Assembly (NCBI GenBank): GCA_963728365.1
Contig: CAVSJI010000001.1
Coordinates: forward strand, 1,984,001-2,048,000
DNA length: 64,000 nucleotides
Direction of reading: 5' to 3'
DNA from: VRUE01 sp963728365
GTDB lineage: Bacteria; Actinomycetota; Thermoleophilia; Solirubrobacterales; 70-9
Shown here: positions 21,246 through 29,108 of the stretch, piece by piece
Layout: each line of letters opens with the position of its first letter
How positions within the stretch are numbered: position 1 is the first letter of the stretch
The notes under the pieces: model-generated
Databases searched by the model: none
The model's input: the letters and a program-made list of their open reading frames with translations, nothing else
What the model was told of the DNA's origin: nothing
Program-made: the position numbers and the translations under genes

Positions 21246-21911
21246 ATGGACTCGTCCGCCCCGCCCAGGGCCCCCGGGAGCCGCCGCAACGGTCGTCAGG
21301 CCCGCAACGGACAGGAGCTGCGCGCCTACGCCCGCGAGCGCCTGATCGAGTCGCGGCTAACGCCGAATGCGATCTCGATCGCCGGCCTGGTCGGCAACCT
21401 GATCGCCGCGTACCTCGTCACCCAGCGCCTCTTCACCCTCGCCGGGATCGCCTTCGTGCTCGGCTCGGTGATGGACACGCTCGACGGGCGCTATTCGCGC
21501 ATGTCGGGCAAGGGGACGCTGTTCGGGGCCTTCCTCGACTCGACCCTCGACCGGATCGAGGAGGGGGTCGTGCTCGCCGCGGTCGCCGGCTACTTCGCCG
21601 CCACCGGCCAGGACTTCGCCGCTGCGATGTGCGTGGTGGCGGTGCTCGGCTCGTTGATGGTCTCCTACACGCGCGCCCGCGCCGAGGCGCTCGGAGTCGA
21701 ATGCAAGGTGGGATTGGCCACAAGACCCGTCCGGGTAGTCATACTGTCGATCGGCTTGATCTTCGCCAAGGGCGCTGGCCTCGGCGATTTCGAGCTTTTG
21801 GCGCCGGCGGTTTACGTGATCGCGGCGCTGACAATTGTCACGACCATCCAGCGGGTATGGCATGTCCGAAACGAGCTCTCAAGCGAGGCGGCGCCGCCGC
21901 CCGATCTGTAA
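21246..21911 (+). CDS. CDP-alcohol phosphatidyltransferase (phosphatidylinositol (phosphate) synthase-like)
   Basis: 221 residues, integral membrane enzyme. The family motif DxxDGxxxR...GxxxDxxxD is present in MDTLDGRYSRMSGKGTLFGAFLDSTLDR (split here as MDTLDGRYSRMSG and GAFLDSTLDR). N-terminus is basic (ERLIESRLTPNAISIAGLVG), as in actinobacterial PgsA/PIP synthases. Next to inositol-3-phosphate synthase, so the acceptor is probably L-myo-inositol-1-phosphate, giving phosphatidylinositol phosphate; the position supports but does not prove it. Confidence 0.88.
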   Translation: MDSSAPPRAPGSRRNGRQARNGQELRAYARERLIESRLTPNAISIAGLVGNLIAAYLVTQRLFTLAGIAFVLGSVMDTLDGRYSRMSGKGTLFGAFLDSTLDRIEEGVVLAAVAGYFAATGQDFAAAMCVVAVLGSLMVSYTRARAEALGVECKVGLATRPVRVVILSIGLIFAKGAGLGDFELLAPAVYVIAALTIVTTIQRVWHVRNELSSEAAPPPDL

Positions 21912-21972
21912 CCAGTCGCGGGCGCGGGCGTAACTTGCCACTCAGCCCGATTGAGGAAGGACTTCGAATCCC

Positions 21973-23127
21973 ATGAGCGATAGCAACGGAGCAAACGGCA
22001 GCGGCAACGGCCTCGCCCGCACGGACGACAAGGTCCGCGTCGCGATCGTCGGCGTCGGCAACTGCGCCAACTCCTTCATCCAGGGCGTCCAGTACTACAA
22101 GGACGCCGACCCCGCCGATGAAGTGCCGGGCCTGATGCACGTCGACCTCGGCGGCTACCACGTCCGCGACGTCGAGTTCGTCGCCGCCTTCGACATCGAT
22201 TCCGAGAAGGTCGGCAAGGACCTCTCCGAGGCAATCTGGTCAGGCCAGAACGACACGATCAAGTTCGCCGAGGTGCCGGAGCTTGGCGTCAAGGTCGACC
22301 GGGGGATGACCCTCGACGGCCTCGGCAAGTACCTCAAGCAAAAGATCACCAAGGCGCCGGGCGAAACCGCCGACGTCGTCGGGATCCTCAAGGAGACCCG
22401 CGCGGACGTGCTCGTCTGCTACCTGCCGGTCGGCTCCGAGGACGCGACCAAGTGGTACGTCGAGCAGGCGCTCAAGGCCGGGGTCGGGTTTGTCAACTGC
22501 CTGCCGGTCTTCATCGCCCGCGAGGACTACTGGGACAAGCGCTTCCAGGAGGCCGGCCTGCCGATCATCGGCGATGACATCAAGTCCCAGGTCGGGGCGA
22601 CGATCGTCCATCGCGCCCTCGCCCGCCTCTTCCACGACCGCGGCGTGCGGCTCGAGCGGACCAGCCAGCTCAACGTCGGCGGCAACATGGACTTCTTCAA
22701 CATGCTCGAGCGCGAGCGGCTTGACTCGAAGAAGATCTCGAAGACCAACGCGGTGACCTCGATCATGGGCCACGAGTTGCCCGAGAAGGACGTCCACGTC
22801 GGCCCGTCGGACTACGTCGCCTGGCTGACCGACCGCAAGTGGGCGCACATCCGGCTCGAGGGCAAAGCCTTCGGCGACGTGCCGCTGACCGCCGAGCTGA
22901 AGCTCGAGGTCTGGGACTCGCCGAACTCGGCCGGAGTTGTGATCGACGCCGTGAGGCTCATAAAGCTGGCGATCGACAACGGCATCGCCGGTCAGCTGGA
23001 CGGCCCGTCCAGCTACCTGATGAAGTCGCCGCACACGCAGCGGCCCGACGACGAGGCGCGCGAGCAGACGGAGGAGTTCATCGTCGCCAACGCGCGAGCC
23101 AAGACACAGGTAGTTGCCGGCTCCTGA
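21973..23127 (+). CDS. ino1: Inositol-3-phosphate synthase
   Basis: NAD-dependent isomerase turning glucose 6-phosphate into myo-inositol 3-phosphate, precursor of phosphatidylinositol and mycothiol-type thiols. 384 residues. RVAIVGVGNCANSFIQGVQY (NAD Rossmann loop), VNCLPVFIA, GDDIKSQVGATIVHRALARL, LNVGGNMDFFNML and WDSPNSAGVVIDAVRLIKLA are characteristic of the actinobacterial type. ATG 21973 with GGAAGGA upstream. The end overlaps the TTG start of the next gene by 14 bp. Confidence 0.95.
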   Translation: MSDSNGANGSGNGLARTDDKVRVAIVGVGNCANSFIQGVQYYKDADPADEVPGLMHVDLGGYHVRDVEFVAAFDIDSEKVGKDLSEAIWSGQNDTIKFAEVPELGVKVDRGMTLDGLGKYLKQKITKAPGETADVVGILKETRADVLVCYLPVGSEDATKWYVEQALKAGVGFVNCLPVFIAREDYWDKRFQEAGLPIIGDDIKSQVGATIVHRALARLFHDRGVRLERTSQLNVGGNMDFFNMLERERLDSKKISKTNAVTSIMGHELPEKDVHVGPSDYVAWLTDRKWAHIRLEGKAFGDVPLTAELKLEVWDSPNSAGVVIDAVRLIKLAIDNGIAGQLDGPSSYLMKSPHTQRPDDEAREQTEEFIVANARAKTQVVAGS

Positions 23128-24394
23128 GCGCCTCTCGGTAGTCCAGGTAACGCCCTACCGGCGGACCACCGGCAACCCCGTCAACGAGTTCGTCGAGGGC
23201 GTCTCGGCGGAGCTCGAACGGCGCGGGCACGAGGTGCGCGTCGCGGGGGTCGGCGACCAGGCCAAAAAGCTGCTGCGCGCCTCCTCGGCGGACATCGTCC
23301 ACGTCCACGATCCCTTCGCGCCGCGGATCTCCTCGAGCGCCCTGCGCCACTCCTCGGCGCTCAACGTCGCCACCTTCCACGCGCCCCAGGAGCGGGTGCT
23401 CTCGACCCAGGTGGCGCGCCCGCTGGTCGAGGTCTTCTTCGGCCGGCTCGACGCGCGCACGGTGAGCAGCGCGGAGACGGGACGGCTGCTGGAGCGCTAC
23501 TTCCCGGCCTCCTACGAGCTGGTCGAGCCGGCCGGCGAGGGGCGCGATTGGGCCGCCGTCGCCGCCGAGCTCGAGGCGATCTACCTGCGCCTCGCGGCGC
23601 GCCGCCACGACCCCGAGGGTGACTCGGAGGTGCGGCGACGGATCGCGCGGCGGCCGCTGATCGAGATCGACCTGCACATGCACACCGACCACTCGCCCGA
23701 CTGCGCGACGCCGGTCGAGGTGCTGCTCGAGACGGCTCGCGACCGTGGCCTCGGGGCGATCGCGATCACCGACCACAACGAGGTCTCCGGGGCGCTCGAG
23801 GCGCGGCGCATCGCCGAGGGGATGGATGACCTCAAGGTGATCGTCGGCGAGGAGGTGAAGACCGCCGAGCAGGGCGAGGTGATCGGCCTCTTCCTCGAGG
23901 AGAAGATCCCGCGTGGGATGACGATGGCCGAGACGCTCGCCGCGATCCGTGCTCAGGGCGGCATCGTCTACGTCCCCCACCCCTTCGACCGCTTCCACTC
24001 GGTGCCGGACTACGAGCACCTGCTCGAGATGGTCGAGGAGATCGACGTGCTCGAGGTCTTCAACCCGCGGGTCGCGCTGACCGCCTTCAACGAGGAGGCG
24101 CGGCGCTTCGCCGAGAAGTACCGGATCGTGTCGGGGGCGGGCTCCGACAGCCACGTCGCCCAGGGGTTGGGCAGCGTGCGGATCCGGGTGCACGACTTCG
24201 ACGGCCCGGCCGAGTTCCTCGAGGCGATGCGCGATGCCGACATCACCCGCAAGCACAAGAACCTGATCTACGTGCAGGCGCTGAAGCTGCTGCAGACGAC
24301 GGGCCGGCCGAAGGCGCCGAAACGCAGCGTGCCGAACGCCAAGCCGGCGCGCGGCGGGCGGCCGCGGCGGCCGCGCCAGTCGAGCAAGAGCTGA
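23114..24394 (+). CDS. Chimeric protein: glycosyltransferase family 4 N-terminal half fused to a PHP-type phosphoesterase domain
   Basis: 426 residues, TTG start inside the end of ino1. Residues 1-150 read as the N-terminal Rossmann domain of a GT4 enzyme (VVQVTPYRRTTGNPVNEFVE, DIVHVHDPFAPRISS, NVATFHAP, ETGRLLERYFP). The nucleotide-sugar-binding C-terminal GT domain is missing, though a piece resembling the extreme GT C-terminus (DWAAVAAELEAIYLRLAAR) follows directly. From about 178 comes a PHP metal-phosphoesterase domain: IDLHMHTDHSPDC (HxHxDH), AIAITDHNEVSGA, VYVPHPFDRFHS and GAGSDSHVA. The C-terminus is Arg/Lys-rich. The PHP part can be active; the GT part cannot transfer sugar by itself. 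Confidence 0.8.
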   Translation: MPAPERLSVVQVTPYRRTTGNPVNEFVEGVSAELERRGHEVRVAGVGDQAKKLLRASSADIVHVHDPFAPRISSSALRHSSALNVATFHAPQERVLSTQVARPLVEVFFGRLDARTVSSAETGRLLERYFPASYELVEPAGEGRDWAAVAAELEAIYLRLAARRHDPEGDSEVRRRIARRPLIEIDLHMHTDHSPDCATPVEVLLETARDRGLGAIAITDHNEVSGALEARRIAEGMDDLKVIVGEEVKTAEQGEVIGLFLEEKIPRGMTMAETLAAIRAQGGIVYVPHPFDRFHSVPDYEHLLEMVEEIDVLEVFNPRVALTAFNEEARRFAEKYRIVSGAGSDSHVAQGLGSVRIRVHDFDGPAEFLEAMRDADITRKHKNLIYVQALKLLQTTGRPKAPKRSVPNAKPARGGRPRRPRQSSKS

Positions 24395-25056
24395 TGCAGG
24401 CGGGTCGCGCGAGAGGAGCCGAGCCGGCCTCGTCAAAGAAGGCGCCCAGCGTGCCGAGGACCGACGACGAGATCAAGGAGAAGTACCTCGAGCGAGCGAT
24501 CCGCGAGCTCAACCAGCTGAGCCACGAGCTGCAGGCCTGCAGCCACTGCCCGCGCGGCAAGCTGATGCCGGTGCTCGGCTCGGGCCATCCGCAGGCCGAC
24601 GTCTTCATGCTCAAGCACGCGCCCGCGGCGGCCGAGATCGAAGAGGGCGTCGCCTTCTACGGCCGCGCCGGCAACGCGCTGATGAAGAGCTTCAAGCGGC
24701 TCGGGATCGATCCGATCGTCGTCTACGGAACGCTCTGCGTGAAGTGCCCGACAGCGGAGCCCGACCTCGCCGCCGAGCCCTGCCTGCGCCGCGTCGTCGA
24801 GGAGATCGCGATCGTCCAGCCGAAGATCCTCGTCGTCATGGGCGAGCCGGCGCTGCGCGTCCTCAACGGCCTTCAGCTTCCCCTCTCGCGGGAGATCGAG
24901 GTGCGCGAGGGGGAGGTCCAGGCCTTCACGCCCACGGTGGACGCCCTCTACACGCCGGACATCGACGATTGCCTCGACGAAGAGGGGGCGAAGGCGCGTT
25001 TCTGGCGAGCGTTCAAGACGCTCGGCGAGTGGTACGAGGACCTGCCGCCGTATTGA
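24394..25056 (+). CDS. Uracil-DNA-glycosylase-superfamily Fe-S protein with altered catalytic motifs
   Basis: 220 residues; ATG overlaps the previous stop (TGATG). Four cysteines placed as in family 4 UDGs (ACSHCPRGKL, LCVKCP, EPCLRRVVEE) suggest a 4Fe-4S cluster, and GRAGNALMKSFKRLGI, VQPKILVVMGEPALRVL fit the fold. The catalytic motif expected as GExPG is KHAPAAAE, and the terminal HPS/HPA motif is LYTPD, so base excision may be lost or changed. Function unknown; may be a structural or single-strand DNA-binding relative. Confidence 0.72.
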   Translation: MQAGRARGAEPASSKKAPSVPRTDDEIKEKYLERAIRELNQLSHELQACSHCPRGKLMPVLGSGHPQADVFMLKHAPAAAEIEEGVAFYGRAGNALMKSFKRLGIDPIVVYGTLCVKCPTAEPDLAAEPCLRRVVEEIAIVQPKILVVMGEPALRVLNGLQLPLSREIEVREGEVQAFTPTVDALYTPDIDDCLDEEGAKARFWRAFKTLGEWYEDLPPY

Positions 25057-25123
25057 GCCCGAGGGCGCCGACGTCCGCCAAAGGGGCTAATGGATCGATT
25101 TTTCCGCCCTACACTGGCTTGTT

Positions 25124-27907
25124 GTGAACGTGCCGCGGTCGATCCAGCTGATTGCGCTTGCGGCGGTGTTGACGGTCGCGACGCTGGCTGGCGGGTCGGC
25201 TTCGGCGTTGGCCGCTCCGGGGCCGCCGCCGAACAGGCCCAACAAGCGGGTCTGTCCGGGGCCGCTTTTCGGGACGGCCGGCTGCCATGCGCTGGTGGTC
25301 ACCGACCGGGCCGGGAAGCCGCTGGCGGGCTCGGGGCCGAGCGGCTACGGGCCGGCGGACTTCCACGCCGCCTATGCGCTCCCCGAGGAGGCGACCACCC
25401 CGCAGACGATTGCGATCGTCGACGCCTACGACGATCCGACGATCGAGAGCGATCTCGCCGTCTACAGCTCGACCTATGGCCTGCCCAACTGCACGACGGC
25501 GAACGGCTGCTTCAAGAAGGTCAACCAGAGTGGGGACGAAGGCTCGTACCCGAAAGCTGACGGCAACTGGTCGCTGGAGATCGCGCTCGACGTGGAGACT
25601 GCGCACGCGATCTGCCAGAACTGCGAGATCCTCCTGGTCGAGGCTTCCACGAACAGCTTCGCCGACCTGACCACTGCCGTCGGCACGGCCGCGAGCCTCG
25701 GCGCCACCGAGATCTCCAACAGCTACGGCGGCGCCGAGTACTCGGGCGAGGTGGTCGACACCGCCTACAAACATCCCGGCGTGGCGGTCACGGCCTCGGC
25801 CGGGGACAACGGCTACGGCGCCGAATACCCGGCGGCCTCGCCGTACGTGGTGGCTGTCGGCGGGACGACCCTCAACCTGGGCAGCGGGGGCAGCTACGGC
25901 AGCGAGACGGTCTGGTCCGGCAGCGGCAGCGGTTGCAGCGCCTATGTCTCGGCGCAGTCCTGGCAGACCGCGGATCCGAAGTGGGCGCTGACCGGGTGCG
26001 GCTCCAAGCGGGGGATCGCCGACGTCGCCGCGGACGCCAACCCGAGCACCGGGGCCTCGATCTACGACACGACCAAATACCAGGGGCAGTCGGGATGGTT
26101 CACGGTTGGCGGAACGAGCCTCTCGGCGCCGCTGATCGCCTCGGTCTACGCGCTGGCGGGCGGGGGCGCCGCGAGCTATCCGGCGGCGGACCCCTACTCG
26201 CACCAGACGGACTCCCCGGCGACCCTGCACGACGTGACGAGTGGCTCCAACGGGAGCTGCGGAACGATCATGTGCAAAGGAGCGAGCGGCTACGACGGGC
26301 CAACCGGCGTCGGCACGCCAAAGGGAGTCGCCGCCTTCGGCGAAGCGGCCGCCGACACCACCGCCCCGCAGACGACGATCACCGTCGGCCCCGAAGGCCC
26401 GACCGCCGACCCCACCCCGAGCTTCGCCTTCACCTCCTCTGAGCCCGGCTCGACCTTCGAGTGCCGCGTCGACGCCGCGCCCTTCACCTCATGCACCTCT
26501 CCCTACACCGCCGCCGCCCTCGCCGACGGCGCCCACTCCTTCGAGGTGCGTGCCACCGACGCCGCCTCGAACACCGACCCGACCCCCGCCAAGCGCGAAT
26601 TCTCCGTCGACACCGCCCCGCCCACCTCGGCCGCGGCCTCGCCGGCCACCACCGCCTCCACCGTGATCGCGGTCTCCTACAGCGCCGCCGATACCGGCTC
26701 GGGCCTGGCCACGGTCGAGCTGTGGGCAAAGCCCCCCGGTGCGGGCTCCTATGCCAGGGCCACTACCGATTCCTCGCCCGCCGCCACGGGCTCCTTCGCC
26801 TACAGCGCCGCCGGCGGCGACGGCACGTACTCCTTCTATACCCGCGCCACCGATGAGGCCGGCAACTACGAGGCCGCCACGGGATCGCCGGACGCGACAA
26901 CCAAGCTCGACACGCAGGCCCCGAGCACGCAGATCACCGAACACCCCGCGACCCTCCTCAATACCAACGAAGCCGAATTCGCTTTCGGCGGCGAAGACGG
27001 CTCGGGCACGGGCATCGCCTCATTTCAGTGCCGCCTGGACGGCGGCGCCTGGGGCGCCTGCACCTCGCCCCGCACCTACACCGAACTCGCGGACGGCTCA
27101 CATAAGTTCGAAGTGCGGGCCATCGACAACGCGGGCAATGCCGACGCCGCCCCCGCCGTCTCCGAATGGGTCATCGACACCGTGCCGCCCGCGGTCGGCA
27201 TCGACTCCGGCCCCTCCGGCCTCACCAACGACTCCATGCCCGCCTTCACCTTTCACGCCGGCGAGGAAGGGGCGATCGTGCAGTGCTCGATCGACAAAGA
27301 CACCCCGTCCTTCGGCGCTTGCACCACCACCGGCTCCTACACCCCCGAATCGCCGCTCGCCGACGGCTCCTGGACCTTCCGCGTGCGCTCCACCGACCAA
27401 GCGGGCAACTCCGCCACGGCGACGCGGGACTTCGAAGTCGCCCCCGCAGCACACCAAGAGGCCCCACCTCCGAGCGAGCCCGAACCCACGCCTCCTGTAA
27501 GCCCCACGTCACTGCCGAGTGAACTTCAAACTTCCCCGCCCTTCGAGACCGAACAGACTGAATCCACTGCGGCGAGCTTCACCGTTGGCCAGATCGAGCG
27601 GGGCCGGCGGCGCAACGTGGTGATGCTCACCGTGAGCGTGCCGGAGCCCGGCACGCTGTTCCTCTCCGGCCGGAAGGTCAGGAGGGTGAGGAGAAGGGCG
27701 GCGGCCGCCGGCTCGGTAACGCTTCCGGTCAGGCCGAAGGCGAGATTCATGGGGAGGAGAGGCCGAGGCAGGACGAGGATCAGGGTCACCTACACGGCGG
27801 TGGGCGGACCCTCGACGACGAAGGTGCTCTGGATCAGGCTGCGCCCGGCAAAGCCGCGGCGGCGAGTTCACTCATCGCGCCGACACTGGCGCTTGCGAGG
27901 CCCCTGA
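25124..27907 (+). CDS. Secreted sedolisin (S53) serine-carboxyl protease with C-terminal Ig-like repeats
   Basis: 927 residues, GTG start. Signal peptide (LIALAAVLTVATLAGGSASALAA), then directly the S53 catalytic domain: IAIVDAYDDPTIESDL, WSLEIALDVETAHAICQNCE (catalytic Glu and Asp), SAGDNGYGAEYPAASPYV, and GGTSLSAPLIASVYALAGG (catalytic Ser). The usual pro-kumamolisin activation domain is absent. From about 410 there are at least three bacterial Ig-like modules (each with ADGSHKFEVRAIDNAGN-like ends and TTAPPTS/TVPPAVGID linkers), a Pro-rich hinge and an Arg-rich tail. The last 74 bp overlap the convergent LLM gene. Confidence 0.87.
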   Translation: MNVPRSIQLIALAAVLTVATLAGGSASALAAPGPPPNRPNKRVCPGPLFGTAGCHALVVTDRAGKPLAGSGPSGYGPADFHAAYALPEEATTPQTIAIVDAYDDPTIESDLAVYSSTYGLPNCTTANGCFKKVNQSGDEGSYPKADGNWSLEIALDVETAHAICQNCEILLVEASTNSFADLTTAVGTAASLGATEISNSYGGAEYSGEVVDTAYKHPGVAVTASAGDNGYGAEYPAASPYVVAVGGTTLNLGSGGSYGSETVWSGSGSGCSAYVSAQSWQTADPKWALTGCGSKRGIADVAADANPSTGASIYDTTKYQGQSGWFTVGGTSLSAPLIASVYALAGGGAASYPAADPYSHQTDSPATLHDVTSGSNGSCGTIMCKGASGYDGPTGVGTPKGVAAFGEAAADTTAPQTTITVGPEGPTADPTPSFAFTSSEPGSTFECRVDAAPFTSCTSPYTAAALADGAHSFEVRATDAASNTDPTPAKREFSVDTAPPTSAAASPATTASTVIAVSYSAADTGSGLATVELWAKPPGAGSYARATTDSSPAATGSFAYSAAGGDGTYSFYTRATDEAGNYEAATGSPDATTKLDTQAPSTQITEHPATLLNTNEAEFAFGGEDGSGTGIASFQCRLDGGAWGACTSPRTYTELADGSHKFEVRAIDNAGNADAAPAVSEWVIDTVPPAVGIDSGPSGLTNDSMPAFTFHAGEEGAIVQCSIDKDTPSFGACTTTGSYTPESPLADGSWTFRVRSTDQAGNSATATRDFEVAPAAHQEAPPPSEPEPTPPVSPTSLPSELQTSPPFETEQTESTAASFTVGQIERGRRRNVVMLTVSVPEPGTLFLSGRKVRRVRRRAAAAGSVTLPVRPKARFMGRRGRGRTRIRVTYTAVGGPSTTKVLWIRLRPAKPRRRVHSSRRHWRLRGP

Positions 27908-28631
27908 CCACGACCGTGTCGAGGGCGGTGTAGGCGGCAAGTTGCGCCTCGGCTTGCTCTGAATCGGGGGCAGCGACTCCGACCGTGCCCTCGGGCTCGT
28001 TTAGGCGGGCGAAGTGATTGCGGTAGCCGTCGTGGAGGTCACGGTAGAAGGATTCCTCCTTGGCGAGGCGGGCGGGGGCGTCGGGGCCCACGGCGGTGCG
28101 GACGTAGCCGAAGATCGGGGGGGTGCCGCGGTCGGCTTCGGCGGCGCCGGCTTCGACCTGCTCGCGGGCGCCGGCGGCGAAGGCGGGGGTCATCCAGTTG
28201 AAGAAGGCGCCGTCGTAGGAGGAGCCCGCGAGGGCGCACATCTTCGGGCCCATCGCGGCGAGCACGAGGCGGATACCGGGCAGGCGCTGGCGCAGCTCGG
28301 GGAGCGCCTCGCGCATGCGGGTCAGTGGCTTATCGCCGAAGCCGGCGCCGACGCCGAGCCAGAGGCGGGCCGGGTCGAGGCCGAGCCGCTCGACGTCGGC
28401 GGCGATCGTCTCGGGCGGCGTGCGGTCGAGGGCGATAACGGCGACGCCGAGGTCGAGGGCCGGCGCGGCGGCGCCGAACTCGGCCAGCGTCTCCAGCCCT
28501 TTTGCGCCGGGATGGTCGTTCGACCAGATCGAGTCGTAGCCGAGCTCCGCGCAGCGCTCGGCCAGCGGCCGCGCGACGTCGGGATCCAATCCCGCCGCCA
28601 CTCCGAACCCTCTTTTCCCGCCATCGGCCAT
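27834..28631 (-). CDS. LLM-class (luciferase-like) flavin/F420-dependent oxidoreductase
   Basis: 265 residues, single TIM-barrel domain. GFGVAAGLDPDVARPLAERC, YDSIWSNDHPG, LDLGVAVIALDRTPPETIAADV, RLWLGVGAGFGDKP and IRLVLAAMGPKMCALAG are LLM features. Shorter than the usual 300-350 residues. Whether it uses FMN or F420 cannot be decided. The 3' end overlaps the tail of the protease gene in antisense, so one of the two termini may be read differently in vivo. Confidence 0.8.
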   Translation of the reverse strand: MADGGKRGFGVAAGLDPDVARPLAERCAELGYDSIWSNDHPGAKGLETLAEFGAAAPALDLGVAVIALDRTPPETIAADVERLGLDPARLWLGVGAGFGDKPLTRMREALPELRQRLPGIRLVLAAMGPKMCALAGSSYDGAFFNWMTPAFAAGAREQVEAGAAEADRGTPPIFGYVRTAVGPDAPARLAKEESFYRDLHDGYRNHFARLNEPEGTVGVAAPDSEQAEAQLAAYTALDTVVVRGLASASVGAMSELAAAALPGAA

Positions 28632-28721
28632 CGAATGTCAGCCTATTGCGCCGAAGAAATTACGGTCCCGTGACGATCTGCGCGCCACAGACAACACCTC
28701 GCACGCTAGCGTGGCATCATC

Positions 28722-29105
28722 ATGGAGGCGATGGTCAAGGAATGGACAGACGGGCGACTCGACGATCTGAGCGACAAGGTCGATCATGGCTTTGCACAGG
28801 TCGACCAGCGCTTCGAACAGGTCGACCAGCGCTTTGCCCAGATCGACCACCGCTTCGAACAGGTCGACCAGCGCTTTGCACAGATCGACCACCGCTTCGA
28901 ACAGGTCGACCACCGCTTCGCCCGGGTTGAAGTCGAGATACGCGATCTGCGGCTGGAGATGAAGGATGAATTCAAGGCGGTTCGCGAGGAGATCGGCGGG
29001 GTGCGAAAGGAGATCGGCGGCATACAGCGCGCTCTGGTCTTTGGCTTCATCGCTATGTCCAGCGCCATCGTCGGGGGCTTCGCCGCCATCGCGACCCAGA
29101 TCTGA
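28722..29105 (+). CDS. Coiled-coil protein with C-terminal transmembrane helix
   Basis: 127 residues. Near-perfect heptads (VDQRFEQ, VDQRFAQ, IDHRFEQ repeating about seven times, residues 20-70), then a charged helix (VEIRDLRLEMKDEFKAVREE) and a C-terminal membrane helix LVFGFIAMSSAIVGGFAAIA. Looks like a tail-anchored trimeric or tetrameric coiled coil similar to small DUF1640/hemolysin-XhlA-like proteins. The DNA is a 42-bp tandem repeat as a consequence. Start at ATG 28722 or 28731. No function assigned. Confidence 0.75.
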   Translation: MEAMVKEWTDGRLDDLSDKVDHGFAQVDQRFEQVDQRFAQIDHRFEQVDQRFAQIDHRFEQVDHRFARVEVEIRDLRLEMKDEFKAVREEIGGVRKEIGGIQRALVFGFIAMSSAIVGGFAAIATQI

Positions 29106-29108
29106 GGG

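Noticed and set aside
27834..27907. Overlap of protease and LLM genes taken as evidence that one is false
   Set aside because: Both proteins have clear conserved domains; only the tails overlap, so both are kept.
28781..28925. Short tandem repeat considered as a CRISPR or minisatellite
   Set aside because: The units are codons for a coiled-coil heptad, with no spacers and no cas genes nearby.
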